Source: Rhodanobacter sp. T12-5
GTDB lineage: Bacteria > Pseudomonadota > Gammaproteobacteria > Xanthomonadales > Rhodanobacteraceae
Reading direction: 5' to 3'
DNA length: 64,000 bases
Assembly (NCBI RefSeq): GCF_008329435.1
Contig: NZ_NPKN01000002.1
Location: 62,001 to 126,000 of the forward strand
Positions 48,424 through 56,478 of the stretch are shown one piece after another (within the stretch, counting starts at the first letter, position 1; each line of letters begins with the position of its first letter). Made by a program: the position numbers and the translations under genes. The notes beneath the pieces were generated by a model, which saw only the letters and a program-made list of their open reading frames with translations, was not told the origin of the DNA and did no database searches.

Positions 48424-49812
48424 TCACAGAGGCTCGACCCACAGCAGCAGACCCTGCCGGCGCACGATGCGCACCGATGCTCCGGCGGGCAGCGCGGTGT
48501 CGCAGCGCACGCGCCAGCGTTCGCCGCGCACCATCATCCAGCCTTCGCCATCGGCATCCAGCGGTTGCAGCAGTGTGCCGATGTCGCCGAACATCTCTGC
48601 GTCGCCGGTAACCTGTTGCGCACGACGCGAACGCCATACCAGCCACACGATCACGCCAAGCAGGATCGCCGCGCACAGCGCGATGCCGGCGATGACGCCT
48701 AGATTGACGCCGTAGCCGGGCACGCCGGTATTCATCAGCATCACCGAACCGACCACGAACGAAACCACCCCGCCGACACCCAGCGCCCCCACGCTGGGAT
48801 TGACCGCCTCGGCCACCAGCAGGCCGATACCCAGCGCCATCAACGCCAGCCCGGCGTAATTCACCGGCAACAGTTGCAGCGCGTACAAACCCACCAGCAG
48901 GCAGATGCCGCCGACGATGCCCGGCAGCATCGCGCCGGGATGCAGCGCTTCCAGCAGCAGCCCGAAGATGCCGGCGAGCAACAGCAGGTAGGCGATGGTG
49001 GGGTTGGTGATGATCGCCAGGAAACGGGTGCGTGCGCCCGGCGTGTAGTCGCGCACGGATGCACCCTTGAGCCGCAGCGTGACGCTGCGATCGCCTACCT
49101 GTACCTGCCGGCCATCGGCCTTCGCCAGCAGGTCGGAAATATCCGTCGCCACGAAATCGATCACGTGCTGCTGCGCCGCTTCGCTGGCAGTCAGCGTGGC
49201 CGCGCCACGCACCGCCTGCTCGGCCCACGCCGCGTTGCGTCCGCGCAATTGGGCCAGCGAGCGGATGTAGGCAATCGAATCGTTCAATACCTTGCGCGAC
49301 TCGGCATCGTCGCCTGCCGCAAACGGATTCGTCCCCGCCGAACCGGACGTTGCCGGCGTGTCATCGGGTTTCGGCATCGGCGTGACACCGCCCAGCTTCA
49401 CCGGCGTCGCCGCGCCCAGGTGCGTGCCCGGCGCCATCGCGGCGATCTGCCCTGCATACAGGATATACGTGCCGGCCGAGGCGGCCCGCGCGCCGCCCGG
49501 TGCGACGTACACCAGCACCGGCACTTTGCACGCCAGCATGCTGGCGATGATCTGGCGCATCGATTCGGACAAGCCGCCCGGCGTGTCCAGCCGCAGCACG
49601 ATCGCCACCGCGCCGTCGGCCACGGCGCGCTTCGACGCATCGTCGAAATACTCCGCGGCCGCCGGACCGATCGGGCCATCCAGCGCGATCTGCGCCACCG
49701 TCGTGGTGGTCGGCACGCATGCAGACGCTGGAGTGACGTTGGCGACGGCCGCAGCACGCGTCGATACCGCGTAGAACATCACCAACCATCCGAACCACAG
49801 CCAGCGTGCCAT
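48424..49812 (-). CDS. Long-form NfeD membrane serine protease
   Basis: The 462-residue protein has a signal segment and an N-terminal ClpP-class protease domain (IALDGPIGPAAAEYF, LRLDTPGGLSESM, and ARAASAGTYI with the probable catalytic Ser). A block of five or so membrane helices follows (about residues 265-385), then a C-terminal OB-fold NfeD domain (GDIGTLLQPLDADGEGWMMVRGERW). Such long NfeD proteins cleave slipin C-termini in the well-known archaeal pair. GGGAGG lies about 7 nt before the ATG. A GTG one codon upstream is also possible. Confidence 0.92.
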   Translation of the reverse strand: MARWLWFGWLVMFYAVSTRAAAVANVTPASACVPTTTTVAQIALDGPIGPAAAEYFDDASKRAVADGAVAIVLRLDTPGGLSESMRQIIASMLACKVPVLVYVAPGGARAASAGTYILYAGQIAAMAPGTHLGAATPVKLGGVTPMPKPDDTPATSGSAGTNPFAAGDDAESRKVLNDSIAYIRSLAQLRGRNAAWAEQAVRGAATLTASEAAQQHVIDFVATDISDLLAKADGRQVQVGDRSVTLRLKGASVRDYTPGARTRFLAIITNPTIAYLLLLAGIFGLLLEALHPGAMLPGIVGGICLLVGLYALQLLPVNYAGLALMALGIGLLVAEAVNPSVGALGVGGVVSFVVGSVMLMNTGVPGYGVNLGVIAGIALCAAILLGVIVWLVWRSRRAQQVTGDAEMFGDIGTLLQPLDADGEGWMMVRGERWRVRCDTALPAGASVRIVRRQGLLLWVEPL

Positions 49813-49904
49813 CACCCACCTCCCGACGGATCAGGGTCGATGGAAGGACTGTAGCGCGAACCGGGTGAGTGAAAGGTTGGCGACGGGGTGGCCCCTCCGA
49901 AAGC

Positions 49905-51605
49905 CTACTTTCCCGCCGCTGCAACCGGCTTCATCATCGCCTCGCGCTTTGCCCGGAACGGGCTGTCGGCATACCACGTCGGCCAGACGCCGGCGTGGCT
50001 CAGGTGCTGGCCCAGTTCGTAGATCGCCTGGGTGTCTTCGAGGATGCCGCTGAGATCCCAGTTCGGATTGAACACGTCGTTCGGCGTGTGATAGCGGTGT
50101 GCGGTGTAATCGGCCGCGGCCTTTTCACCGGCGGCCTTGCCACCAACCAGCAGGTCCAGGCCCGAGCTGGGCAACATCGCCGGCACGCCCGCCTTGGCGA
50201 AGTTGAAATGATCGGAACGGAAATAGAAGCCGTTCTCCGGCGTGGTCTCCGGCGAGATCACCCGGCCCTGCTTCTTCAGCACGCCGGCCAGCAGATCCTC
50301 CAGCTCGGACTGACCCTTGCCGATCACCGTCATGTCGTGAGCGCGACCGATGATCGGCAGCGCATCGACGGCGATATCGGCCACCGTATGGTCCAGCGGA
50401 AACACCGGCCTGGCCGCGTAGTACTGCGAGCCCAGCAGGCCAGATTCCTCCAGCGTCGGCATGAAGAACAGCACGCTGCGCTCCGGTGGCTGTTCCTGAT
50501 GGGCGAATGCATCGGCGATCTCCAGCAGCATGCTCAGGCCGGTGCCGTTGTCGATCGCGCCGCTGTAGACCTTGTGCCCCTTGCGCGACGGATCGGTGCC
50601 CAGGTGATCCCAGTGCGCGGTATAGACAACCACTTCATCGGGCTTGGCGCTGCCCTTGACCATCGCCACCACGTTCTTCGACTCGATATGCCCGATCTTG
50701 CTGTGCAAGGTCATCGAGGCCGTCGCGTCCAGCGGCACCGGCTTGAAACCCGGCTTCGCTGCTGCTTTTTCGAGCTGGTTGAAGTCGAACCCGGCGGCGG
50801 CGAACAGCCGAGTGGCGGCATCGCGCGTGAGCCAGCCGGCCACCGGCAGGCGCGGCGCCGGATCGACGCTGGCCGGCAGGCTCAGTTGCGGGCCGTGGCT
50901 GCCGTTCCTCAGCACCGACCATGGATAGCCGGCCGCCGCGTCGCTGGTATGCACGATGAAACAGGCGCGCGCGCCCTGCAGTGCGGCCTCGGCCCATTTG
51001 TACGGCCAGCGGCCGTAATAGGTCATCGCGCGGCCGTTGAACAGTTTCGGATCGAGCGTGGCGAAACCCGGGTCGTTGACCAGCACGATCACCGTCTTGC
51101 CCTTCACGTCGACGTTCCGGTAATCGTTCCAGTGCCAGTTCGGCGCATCGGCACCGTAGCCGAGGAACACCACCGGCGAATCCTTCAGCGCGACCGTGGC
51201 CTTCGCCTGCAGCGTCTGCGCCACCATGTCGGTGCGGTAGGCCAGGCTGACCTGTTTGCCGTGCGTCGAAATATCCAGCGTCACCCCGGTGTTCAGCAAC
51301 TCGGCCGAATCCGCCGGAACGGCCTGGAACCACGAACCGTGATTGCCCGGTTGCAGTCCCATCCGCTTGAACTGTTCGACCAGCCAGTCGGTGGTGCGCT
51401 GCGCACCCACCGTGCCGGGCTGGCGGCCGCCGAAGGCGTCGGAGCTGAGGGTCTTGTCGAACTGCGCGAAATCGGCGGTATTGATCTGCGGCGCGAGGGC
51501 GACGGTCGATGCCGGCGGATCAGCCGGAGCGGCCGGTGTGGCCGCGTGCAGCGGAGACATGGCCATGCCCATGGCGATCAGTAGAACGGATGTCGCTGTG
51601 CGCAT
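49905..51605 (-). CDS. Secreted M28 family aminopeptidase with PA domain
   Basis: The 566-residue protein has a signal peptide (MRTATSVLLIAMGMAMSPLHA) and a PA insert (residues about 125-275). The M28 zinc ligands are TAHWDHLG, GAIDNGTG (Asp), LEESGLLGSQYY (Glu pair), Asp in the VDALPII stretch, and His in HRYHTPND. It should remove N-terminal residues from peptides in the periplasm. The start at MRTATSV follows AGGA. The upstream open frame overlaps non-coding sequence. Confidence 0.92.
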   Translation of the reverse strand: MRTATSVLLIAMGMAMSPLHAATPAAPADPPASTVALAPQINTADFAQFDKTLSSDAFGGRQPGTVGAQRTTDWLVEQFKRMGLQPGNHGSWFQAVPADSAELLNTGVTLDISTHGKQVSLAYRTDMVAQTLQAKATVALKDSPVVFLGYGADAPNWHWNDYRNVDVKGKTVIVLVNDPGFATLDPKLFNGRAMTYYGRWPYKWAEAALQGARACFIVHTSDAAAGYPWSVLRNGSHGPQLSLPASVDPAPRLPVAGWLTRDAATRLFAAAGFDFNQLEKAAAKPGFKPVPLDATASMTLHSKIGHIESKNVVAMVKGSAKPDEVVVYTAHWDHLGTDPSRKGHKVYSGAIDNGTGLSMLLEIADAFAHQEQPPERSVLFFMPTLEESGLLGSQYYAARPVFPLDHTVADIAVDALPIIGRAHDMTVIGKGQSELEDLLAGVLKKQGRVISPETTPENGFYFRSDHFNFAKAGVPAMLPSSGLDLLVGGKAAGEKAAADYTAHRYHTPNDVFNPNWDLSGILEDTQAIYELGQHLSHAGVWPTWYADSPFRAKREAMMKPVAAAGK

Positions 51606-51764
51606 CGGAGAGTTCCTGGTCTGCGGTATAAGCGACCTTTTTAACGCGACCATCCCTGGCTGTCCATGCAACGGACGATCAAACCTGCTCGATCAGGCCG
51701 GAATCGTTGGTCCCGCGCACCGCGCCATTGCAGTAAATTGGACAGCTCCAGCCCGAGCATGCCC

Positions 51765-52220
51765 ATGCCAAAGATCGACATCTCCCGCGTTCCCGAACAG
51801 CAAGGTTCCGGCTATCCCGCCCCATTCTCGCAACCAGTCAGCGCGCGCGTCCGGCAGGCGCTGGGCAATGCTGGCGGCCTCACCGACTTCGGCGTCAACC
51901 TGATGCATCTGCCGCCGGGCGCATGGTCGAGCCAGCGCCACTGGCACACGCGCGAGGACGAATTCGTCTACGTGCTGGACGGCGAGCTGAGCCTGGTCAC
52001 CGACAACGGCGAACAACTGCTGAAAGCCGGCGACTGCGCCGCGTTTCCGAAGAACACCCCCGATGCCCACCACCTGATCAACCGTGGCACGGCAGTGGCC
52101 ATCTACCTGGACATAGGCAGCCGCCACGCCGACGACACCTGTCACTACGCCGACATCGACCTGCATCTGCAACGCGACGCCGATGGCTACACGCACAAGG
52201 ACGGCACGCCGTATCCGTGA
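51765..52220 (+). CDS. Cupin domain protein
   Basis: The 151-residue single-domain cupin has the metal-binding motif WSSQRHWHTREDEFVYVLDGE (His-X-His-Glu pattern) and a second motif with His in DAHHLINRG. It is cytoplasmic by lack of a signal. The start at MPKIDISRVPEQ is where family similarity begins. MPM at 51759 is an alternative. Ligand and reaction unknown. It converges on the TPR-GGDEF gene with 16 nt between. Confidence 0.82.
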   Translation: MPKIDISRVPEQQGSGYPAPFSQPVSARVRQALGNAGGLTDFGVNLMHLPPGAWSSQRHWHTREDEFVYVLDGELSLVTDNGEQLLKAGDCAAFPKNTPDAHHLINRGTAVAIYLDIGSRHADDTCHYADIDLHLQRDADGYTHKDGTPYP

Positions 52221-52236
52221 GAGCCTGCAGGTACAC

Positions 52237-54006
52237 CTAGACCGTACGCAGCGTGGGCTGGCTGATGTCCCACACGCTGACCCGATTGCGACCCTCGCGC
52301 TTGGCGCGGTACAACGCGTCGTCGGCGTGGATCAGCAACTGACGCAGGTCGTAGCCGGACTGGCCGGTCATCGATACGCCGAAACTGGCGGAGATCGGGA
52401 TCCCGGGAGCGTCCTCGCCGGTGGCGGCGGTCGCGATCGCAATGCGGATCTGCTCGGTGCGGGCAACCACCTGCGCCAGCGTGCATTCCGGCAACAGGAT
52501 GCCGAACTCCTCACCACCGAGGCGACCGAAGATGTCGGTCGAACGCAGATGCGCCTGACACGCCTCGACCGCGCGCCGCAGCACGCGATCGCCCACGGCA
52601 TGGCCATGGGTGTCGTTGACGATCTTGAAATGGTCCAGGTCGACCAGCACCAGGCAGGCGTCGCGTGACGATTTCCTGCAGTACTGCAGTTGCAACTCCG
52701 CCTCGCTGACGAAATGCTGCCGGTTGAAGATACCGGTGAGGCCGTCACGCCGCGCCAGTTTCATGAAGCGCAGTTGCGAGCGCTTGATGCGGTAGGCCCA
52801 GAAGGCGATGAAGGCCAGCACCATCAGCAGGACGACGATGTATAGGCGGCTCGTTTCCTCGGCCTTTTTACCCAGATCCTGCTGTAAGGTGAGTATCTGG
52901 TTCTGCTTGCTCAGCGTTTCGATCTGCAGCTTCTTCGCCAGCACTTGCTGCTTGACGGTCTGATAGGCGAGCGCCTTCGCGCTGATATCGTTCAGATAAC
53001 CCTTGTCCGCCGCCATATATCTTTCGTGGTACGCCAGAGCAGCTTCCATATCGCCTTGTTTCTGTGCGACCAAATAGAGCAAATGAAACGCGGTGCTTAA
53101 TGGCTCAGTGTATTCATTCTTGACGCTGCTATCGATGGCGGCGAGAGCGAATTTATGCGTACGCGCGATGTCACCCTGTTGCCAGTACGCTTGCGCCAAC
53201 AATGCATCAAATTCCGAAATAAGCAGTGGATACCTGGTGCGTTGAGCGTCCTCATAATTTTCTTTTAACAACTTGATGGCAGCTACCTGCCGATCATGCC
53301 GTACGTCCACATTCGCAGCATAAAAACGAATTAAATTGCTGAATACAGGCTCATTCGCCTTCACGCACGCATTAATGCCATCCTGATAAGATTCGTCATC
53401 GGCCTGGAGCTTAGAACTACGGTAGCTTGCTTCAATCTTAAGATATTTACCTTTGCAGTCACCTGCGATGCCATGACTCTCTTCCAGGAACCTGTTGGCA
53501 TAATCCACAGCAAGATCATATTGCCCAGCCTCAGAATATAAAAAAGAAGCAACGCCAAGGCTCTGCGCCCGAGCGTCTTTATCAGTAATCGACGGCAACT
53601 GATCAAGTAATTGACTCAGTCGTTTGAAAGCTTCCTCATAATGCCGACCGAAGACCAGAATGTTTACGGCGGTAACGTTAGCACGGAATCGCAACGTGGG
53701 CTCACTTGATTGGCTGATTACTTCATCCAAAAGCGGAATAGCCGCTTCATACTCACCCGTATAGCCTAGCTGGTAAGCGCTGAGGTAACGCAGATAAAAC
53801 TGCTGCTCCTGAGACAGCTTCATTGTTCCATCGTTTAGCCGCTTAATCAGCGCGGCGAACTTAGCATGATTGGAGGTCTTTATGCTGTCGGCCATCCTCA
53901 GCAGTCGCGATGGGTCATCTGAAGATGAAATGGGCACGACAGCAAAGCCCGCGCCCACCAGAAGAGACATGAGACCAGCAAAAAGCATGTAACGCAGTGC
54001 GTTCAA
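52237..54006 (-). CDS. TPR-GGDEF membrane diguanylate cyclase (borosin operon)
   Basis: The 589-residue protein has an N-terminal signal/anchor (MNALRYMLFAGLMSLLVGAGFA), about 330 residues of TPR-like helices, and a coiled-coil stretch (VKQQVLAKKLQIETLSKQNQ). A membrane helix near residues 405-425 is followed by a complete GGDEF domain. The active-site motif GGEEF is at 497-501 and an inhibitory RxxD site at 488-491, so it should make cyclic di-GMP under product inhibition. The TPR part is predicted periplasmic. It begins 9 nt after the intact precursor gene, so the two are very likely co-translated. Its 5' half is markedly more AT-rich than neighbouring genes. Confidence 0.92.
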   Translation of the reverse strand: MNALRYMLFAGLMSLLVGAGFAVVPISSSDDPSRLLRMADSIKTSNHAKFAALIKRLNDGTMKLSQEQQFYLRYLSAYQLGYTGEYEAAIPLLDEVISQSSEPTLRFRANVTAVNILVFGRHYEEAFKRLSQLLDQLPSITDKDARAQSLGVASFLYSEAGQYDLAVDYANRFLEESHGIAGDCKGKYLKIEASYRSSKLQADDESYQDGINACVKANEPVFSNLIRFYAANVDVRHDRQVAAIKLLKENYEDAQRTRYPLLISEFDALLAQAYWQQGDIARTHKFALAAIDSSVKNEYTEPLSTAFHLLYLVAQKQGDMEAALAYHERYMAADKGYLNDISAKALAYQTVKQQVLAKKLQIETLSKQNQILTLQQDLGKKAEETSRLYIVVLLMVLAFIAFWAYRIKRSQLRFMKLARRDGLTGIFNRQHFVSEAELQLQYCRKSSRDACLVLVDLDHFKIVNDTHGHAVGDRVLRRAVEACQAHLRSTDIFGRLGGEEFGILLPECTLAQVVARTEQIRIAIATAATGEDAPGIPISASFGVSMTGQSGYDLRQLLIHADDALYRAKREGRNRVSVWDISQPTLRTV

Positions 54007-54015
54007 GCTGAAAAT

Positions 54016-54312
54016 CTAATAGCCGGCACGGGCGATAGCGAGTGACGCATCATGCATGGAAATTTCCTCGTCGCCCTGGGCCGGGCTCTCTTCGCTTTCC
54101 TCTTCTCCTTCTTTGACCGGAAACATTGCACAGCAGAATGATGCCTGACCAAGCAATACTTGCAGCTGCGATTGATCCTCGGAAAAAATCGCCTCCCGAA
54201 GTTCCGAGTTCACCTGCTCACCCAACAGCGCAAGTTCCAACTCACTATCCGATGTGTCGCGCAAACGCGCGTCCTGACCGATCCTTTCAAGAAAATTGAT
54301 CACATTCGACAT
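54016..54312 (-). CDS. Borosin-type precursor peptide, intact copy
   Basis: The 98-residue protein has an N-terminal helical leader (MSNVINFLERIGQDARLRDT, residues 1-55). It resembles the borosin-binding domain of the split-borosin precursor SonA, notably the F..LGQDAQL segment and the LxxLxG end. A short putative core follows (about residues 56-67, QASFCCAMFPVK), then an acidic tail (68-85). AGGGGAA sits 5-6 nt before the ATG. It is the last precursor before the TPR-GGDEF gene. The role as methyltransferase substrate is inferred from sequence resemblance and operon position. It was not tested. Confidence 0.75.
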   Translation of the reverse strand: MSNVINFLERIGQDARLRDTSDSELELALLGEQVNSELREAIFSEDQSQLQVLLGQASFCCAMFPVKEGEEESEESPAQGDEEISMHDASLAIARAGY

Positions 54313-54396
54313 GGAATTCCCCTGCTAATTGCCTTGATGTTTAGTAACGGTCAATGGACGTTGCCCCATGCCTGACGCAAAATCCTCCTCATGAAA

Positions 54397-54429
54397 CGTC
54401 AGCGCAGGAAGCAGTTTCTTGCGCTGACG
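54397..54429 (-). terminator. Hairpin downstream of precursor copy C
   Basis: Ten-base arms CGTCAGCGCA / TGCGCTGACG enclose a 13-nt loop and, on the minus strand, are followed by TTTCAT. The same hairpin, diverged, follows copy B. It may attenuate transcription between precursor units. Confidence 0.6.
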
Positions 54430-54440
54430 CTGGTCAGATC

Positions 54441-54517
54441 TCAGGCACACTGCTCAAGATGGGCCTCGCTTTCACGCTCATCGCTGTCGTCACATAAAAA
54501 TGCAGCTAACCGTGCAT
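54441..54517 (-). pseudogene. Internally deleted third precursor copy
   Basis: An AGGAGG ribosome site and ATG are followed after three codons by a stop. The downstream sequence matches the 3' end of copy B (CDDSDERESE, ending HLEQCA plus stop against CDDNDERESE, ending DLKQCA). About three quarters of the coding region has been lost, leaving the start signals fused to the core and tail. The flanking upstream block matches that of the intact copy. Confidence 0.75.
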
Positions 54518-54591
54518 GAAATCCTCCTGATAACTGCTTTAATGTTTATTGGCAGTCGACCAATCCTTAACTACAAAACCCTTCCCTAAAA

Positions 54592-54625
54592 CGTCAGTGC
54601 AAGAAAATTAATTCTTGCGCTGACG
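54592..54625 (-). terminator. Hairpin downstream of precursor copy B
   Basis: Fourteen-base arms (CGTCAGTGCAAGAA / TTCTTGCGCTGACG, one G-T pair) have a 6-nt AT-only loop. On the minus strand it begins 12 nt past the copy B stop. It is homologous to the hairpin at 54397. Confidence 0.65.
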
Positions 54626-54636
54626 TCAGCCGGGTT

Positions 54637-54880
54637 TCAGGCACACTGCTTAAGATCAGTTTCGCTTTCACGCTCATCGTTGTCGTCACAAAAAAACACG
54701 CAACTAACAGTGCTCCCACCCAGCAGAGCTTCCAACTTCTCTTGATCTTTTGCGATGATCGCAGCTTGCACCTCAGGATCAATCTGAGTGTTCACAAGCG
54801 CTAGCTGCACTTCGCCCTGCGAAATGGCGAAGTTGTGCGTCCCGGCCCATCCTTTCAATAAACGCGATCACATTCGACAT
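54637..54880 (-). pseudogene. Second borosin-type precursor copy, frameshifted
   Basis: The reading frame starts MSNVIAFIERMGRDAQLRH, nearly the same as the intact copy. The homologous continuation (ISQGEVQLALVNTQIDPEVQ, then AAIIAKDQEKLEALLGG and core-like STVSCVFFCDD) is in another frame. The break lies near the LRH codons, about 54825. Without it the protein would be about 80 residues, close to SonA length. It lies 23 nt after the GNAT stop. A sequence error is possible, because the rest is well kept. Confidence 0.8.
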
Positions 54881-54903
54881 CCGTATTTTCCCGACAATTG
54901 GTT

Positions 54904-55464
54904 TCAGTTGGTGGTTTGATTCACGTACCACGACGATCGATGCACCGACCCGACACGTTTGGAAAGTACTCCTTTTTCTTGCGCTCCATCCGCGCAAGGC
55001 ATGAAGCCCACGCGGGTATTCAGTCGCAGCATCACGGAATGCTGCGCGGGAAACCGCAAATATATCTCTTGGACGGACGACACGGCAAAAATCCTGTTCA
55101 TCAATGCTGGGAGCGCCTCACTCCCAATCCCCCGCGAACGCGCTTCGCTCTTCAATACTATGCCCACTTCCACTCGCCGCGTATCGGCATCAAATGTCGA
55201 CGTACCGCAGATGCCCAAGCCCTTCTTCTCCGCCTTTTCCTCGATCACCATGAAGCGCGACGCCAGCGTCGGTTCGTGCTGCAGAGCCACGACTTTCCTG
55301 AAACTGTTAGCAGCCTTTTCCGTCGAAAACGGCGGCGCGATGAAACGCATGGTTTCCGGGTCGGTATAGAGGTCGTGATACAGCGCTTCGTCGTCGGCGT
55401 TCAAAGGCCGCAGGCGCAACCTTTCGGTCTCCAGCGCGAGCAGCGACGGATCGAACACATTCAC
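54904..55464 (-). CDS. GNAT family N-acetyltransferase (RimJ/RimL type)
   Basis: The 186-residue protein has the RimJ/RimL-type opening LLALETERLRLRPLNADDEALYHDL and the acetyl-CoA motif KSEARSRGIGSEALPALMNRIF near residue 112, then LNTRVGFM. The GTG start overlaps the methyltransferase stop by 4 nt (GTGA), which shows close coupling with the borosin-type enzyme. It may acetylate the modified peptide or act elsewhere. There is no direct evidence for either. The precursor genes follow after 23 nt. Confidence 0.85.
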   Translation of the reverse strand: MNVFDPSLLALETERLRLRPLNADDEALYHDLYTDPETMRFIAPPFSTEKAANSFRKVVALQHEPTLASRFMVIEEKAEKKGLGICGTSTFDADTRRVEVGIVLKSEARSRGIGSEALPALMNRIFAVSSVQEIYLRFPAQHSVMLRLNTRVGFMPCADGAQEKGVLSKRVGSVHRSSWYVNQTTN

Positions 55465-56279
55465 TCGGCGACAGCCTTGGCTGCCACTGCACGGTCCAGC
55501 GCGGCCAGCCTCGCGTGGATTTCAGGATCGGGTTGCATTGCGCGCGCGGGCGGGAGCACCACGGTGTCGGCCATGCCGATGTCGGCGTGCGGCAGTTCGC
55601 GCAGGGTCATCCGCTCGATCCGCGGTTGCTGGATCGGCAGCGTGGTGGTGCGATAGATGATGGCTTCGTGGTCCAGCGGGTAGTCGCGCGCCAGTACGTC
55701 GACCAGTACCTGCCGGTATGCCGCACCGGTGCTGAAGCGCGCCAGCGACTGGTCGCCGGCCAGGCCTACCTGCCACAGCACCAGGTAGGCGGTGGGATCG
55801 ATACGGCGCTGGTACAGCATCAGCTGGCTAGCCTCGAAATGCAGGCAGCCATAGGTGCCCGGATCGATGCCAAGGTCCGCGTAGAGGCAGTCCTCGGCAG
55901 AGATGCCCGGTTCCATGTGCGCGCGGTAACCCTCGCTGCGGGCGACCGCGATGGCCTTGTGCGGTGCCCAGGCGAATACGCCAGGATGCCCGTAGAGCGC
56001 AGCGCAAACCTGCCTGCCCGCGCGTACTTCAGTCAGCATGGCATCGACCATCTGATGGTAGGTCTGCATGCGCGACTTGCCTTCGCGGTAGTACGGCTGC
56101 AGGCTGCGCACGTCGGCGTTCATCTGTTTCAGCCACAGCTCGACGACGCCGTCGGAAACGCCCGCGAACACCACGTCTGCCTGCTCGATATAACTGCGCG
56201 CCAGCGGCCCGATGTGCGAGCCCAGGGTCATGCCGATGCCTACGCAGACCAGGCTGCCGTTGGATTGGGTTGCGTCCAT
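55461..56279 (-). CDS. Borosin-type peptide backbone alpha-N-methyltransferase (SonM/OphMA-like)
   Basis: The 272-residue protein has the tetrapyrrole-methylase fold: GSLVCVGIGMTLGSHI at the N-terminus, LYGHPGVFAWAPHKAI at 95-110 and PGISAEDCLYADLGIDP at 124-140, then YGCLHFEAS and VLWQVG. These stretches match the borosin enzymes OphMA and SonM rather than cobalamin or sirohaem methylases. The catalytic Tyr-Arg-Tyr set of that family aligns with Tyr63/64, Arg70 and Tyr74 (YYREGKSRMQTY). There is no C-terminal core peptide, so this is the split type acting on a separate precursor. It is the first gene of the operon; the next (GNAT) overlaps by 4 nt. Confidence 0.85.
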   Translation of the reverse strand: MDATQSNGSLVCVGIGMTLGSHIGPLARSYIEQADVVFAGVSDGVVELWLKQMNADVRSLQPYYREGKSRMQTYHQMVDAMLTEVRAGRQVCAALYGHPGVFAWAPHKAIAVARSEGYRAHMEPGISAEDCLYADLGIDPGTYGCLHFEASQLMLYQRRIDPTAYLVLWQVGLAGDQSLARFSTGAAYRQVLVDVLARDYPLDHEAIIYRTTTLPIQQPRIERMTLRELPHADIGMADTVVLPPARAMQPDPEIHARLAALDRAVAAKAVAE

Positions 56280-56478
56280 GTATCTGCCCGATGATCTTGG
56301 TTGGTTAGTGAGCGGAGCTTGTCGCAGCGTGCGTCGTCGCCCGAACAGTGTCCGGACGCGCGCATTACATGGTGCTGAAACCCCGCCTTATACCGTGGCC
56401 CCGGTCTTTGCCCCGCCACGACTTGTGCAAGTTAGCGGGCTTGGCCTCGTCATGGCAAGCGCCGCGGGTACCTGCCGG

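Noticed and set aside
54637-54880. Programmed ribosomal frameshift in precursor copy B
   Set aside because: No slippery heptamer or downstream stimulatory structure is evident at the LRH codons, and the intact copy does not need one. A mutation or sequence error is simpler.
55461-56279. Cobalamin or sirohaem biosynthesis methylase
   Set aside because: The overall fold is shared, but the YGHPGVF, PGISAEDCLYADLGIDP and RMQTY segments fit borosin enzymes and no tetrapyrrole genes are nearby.
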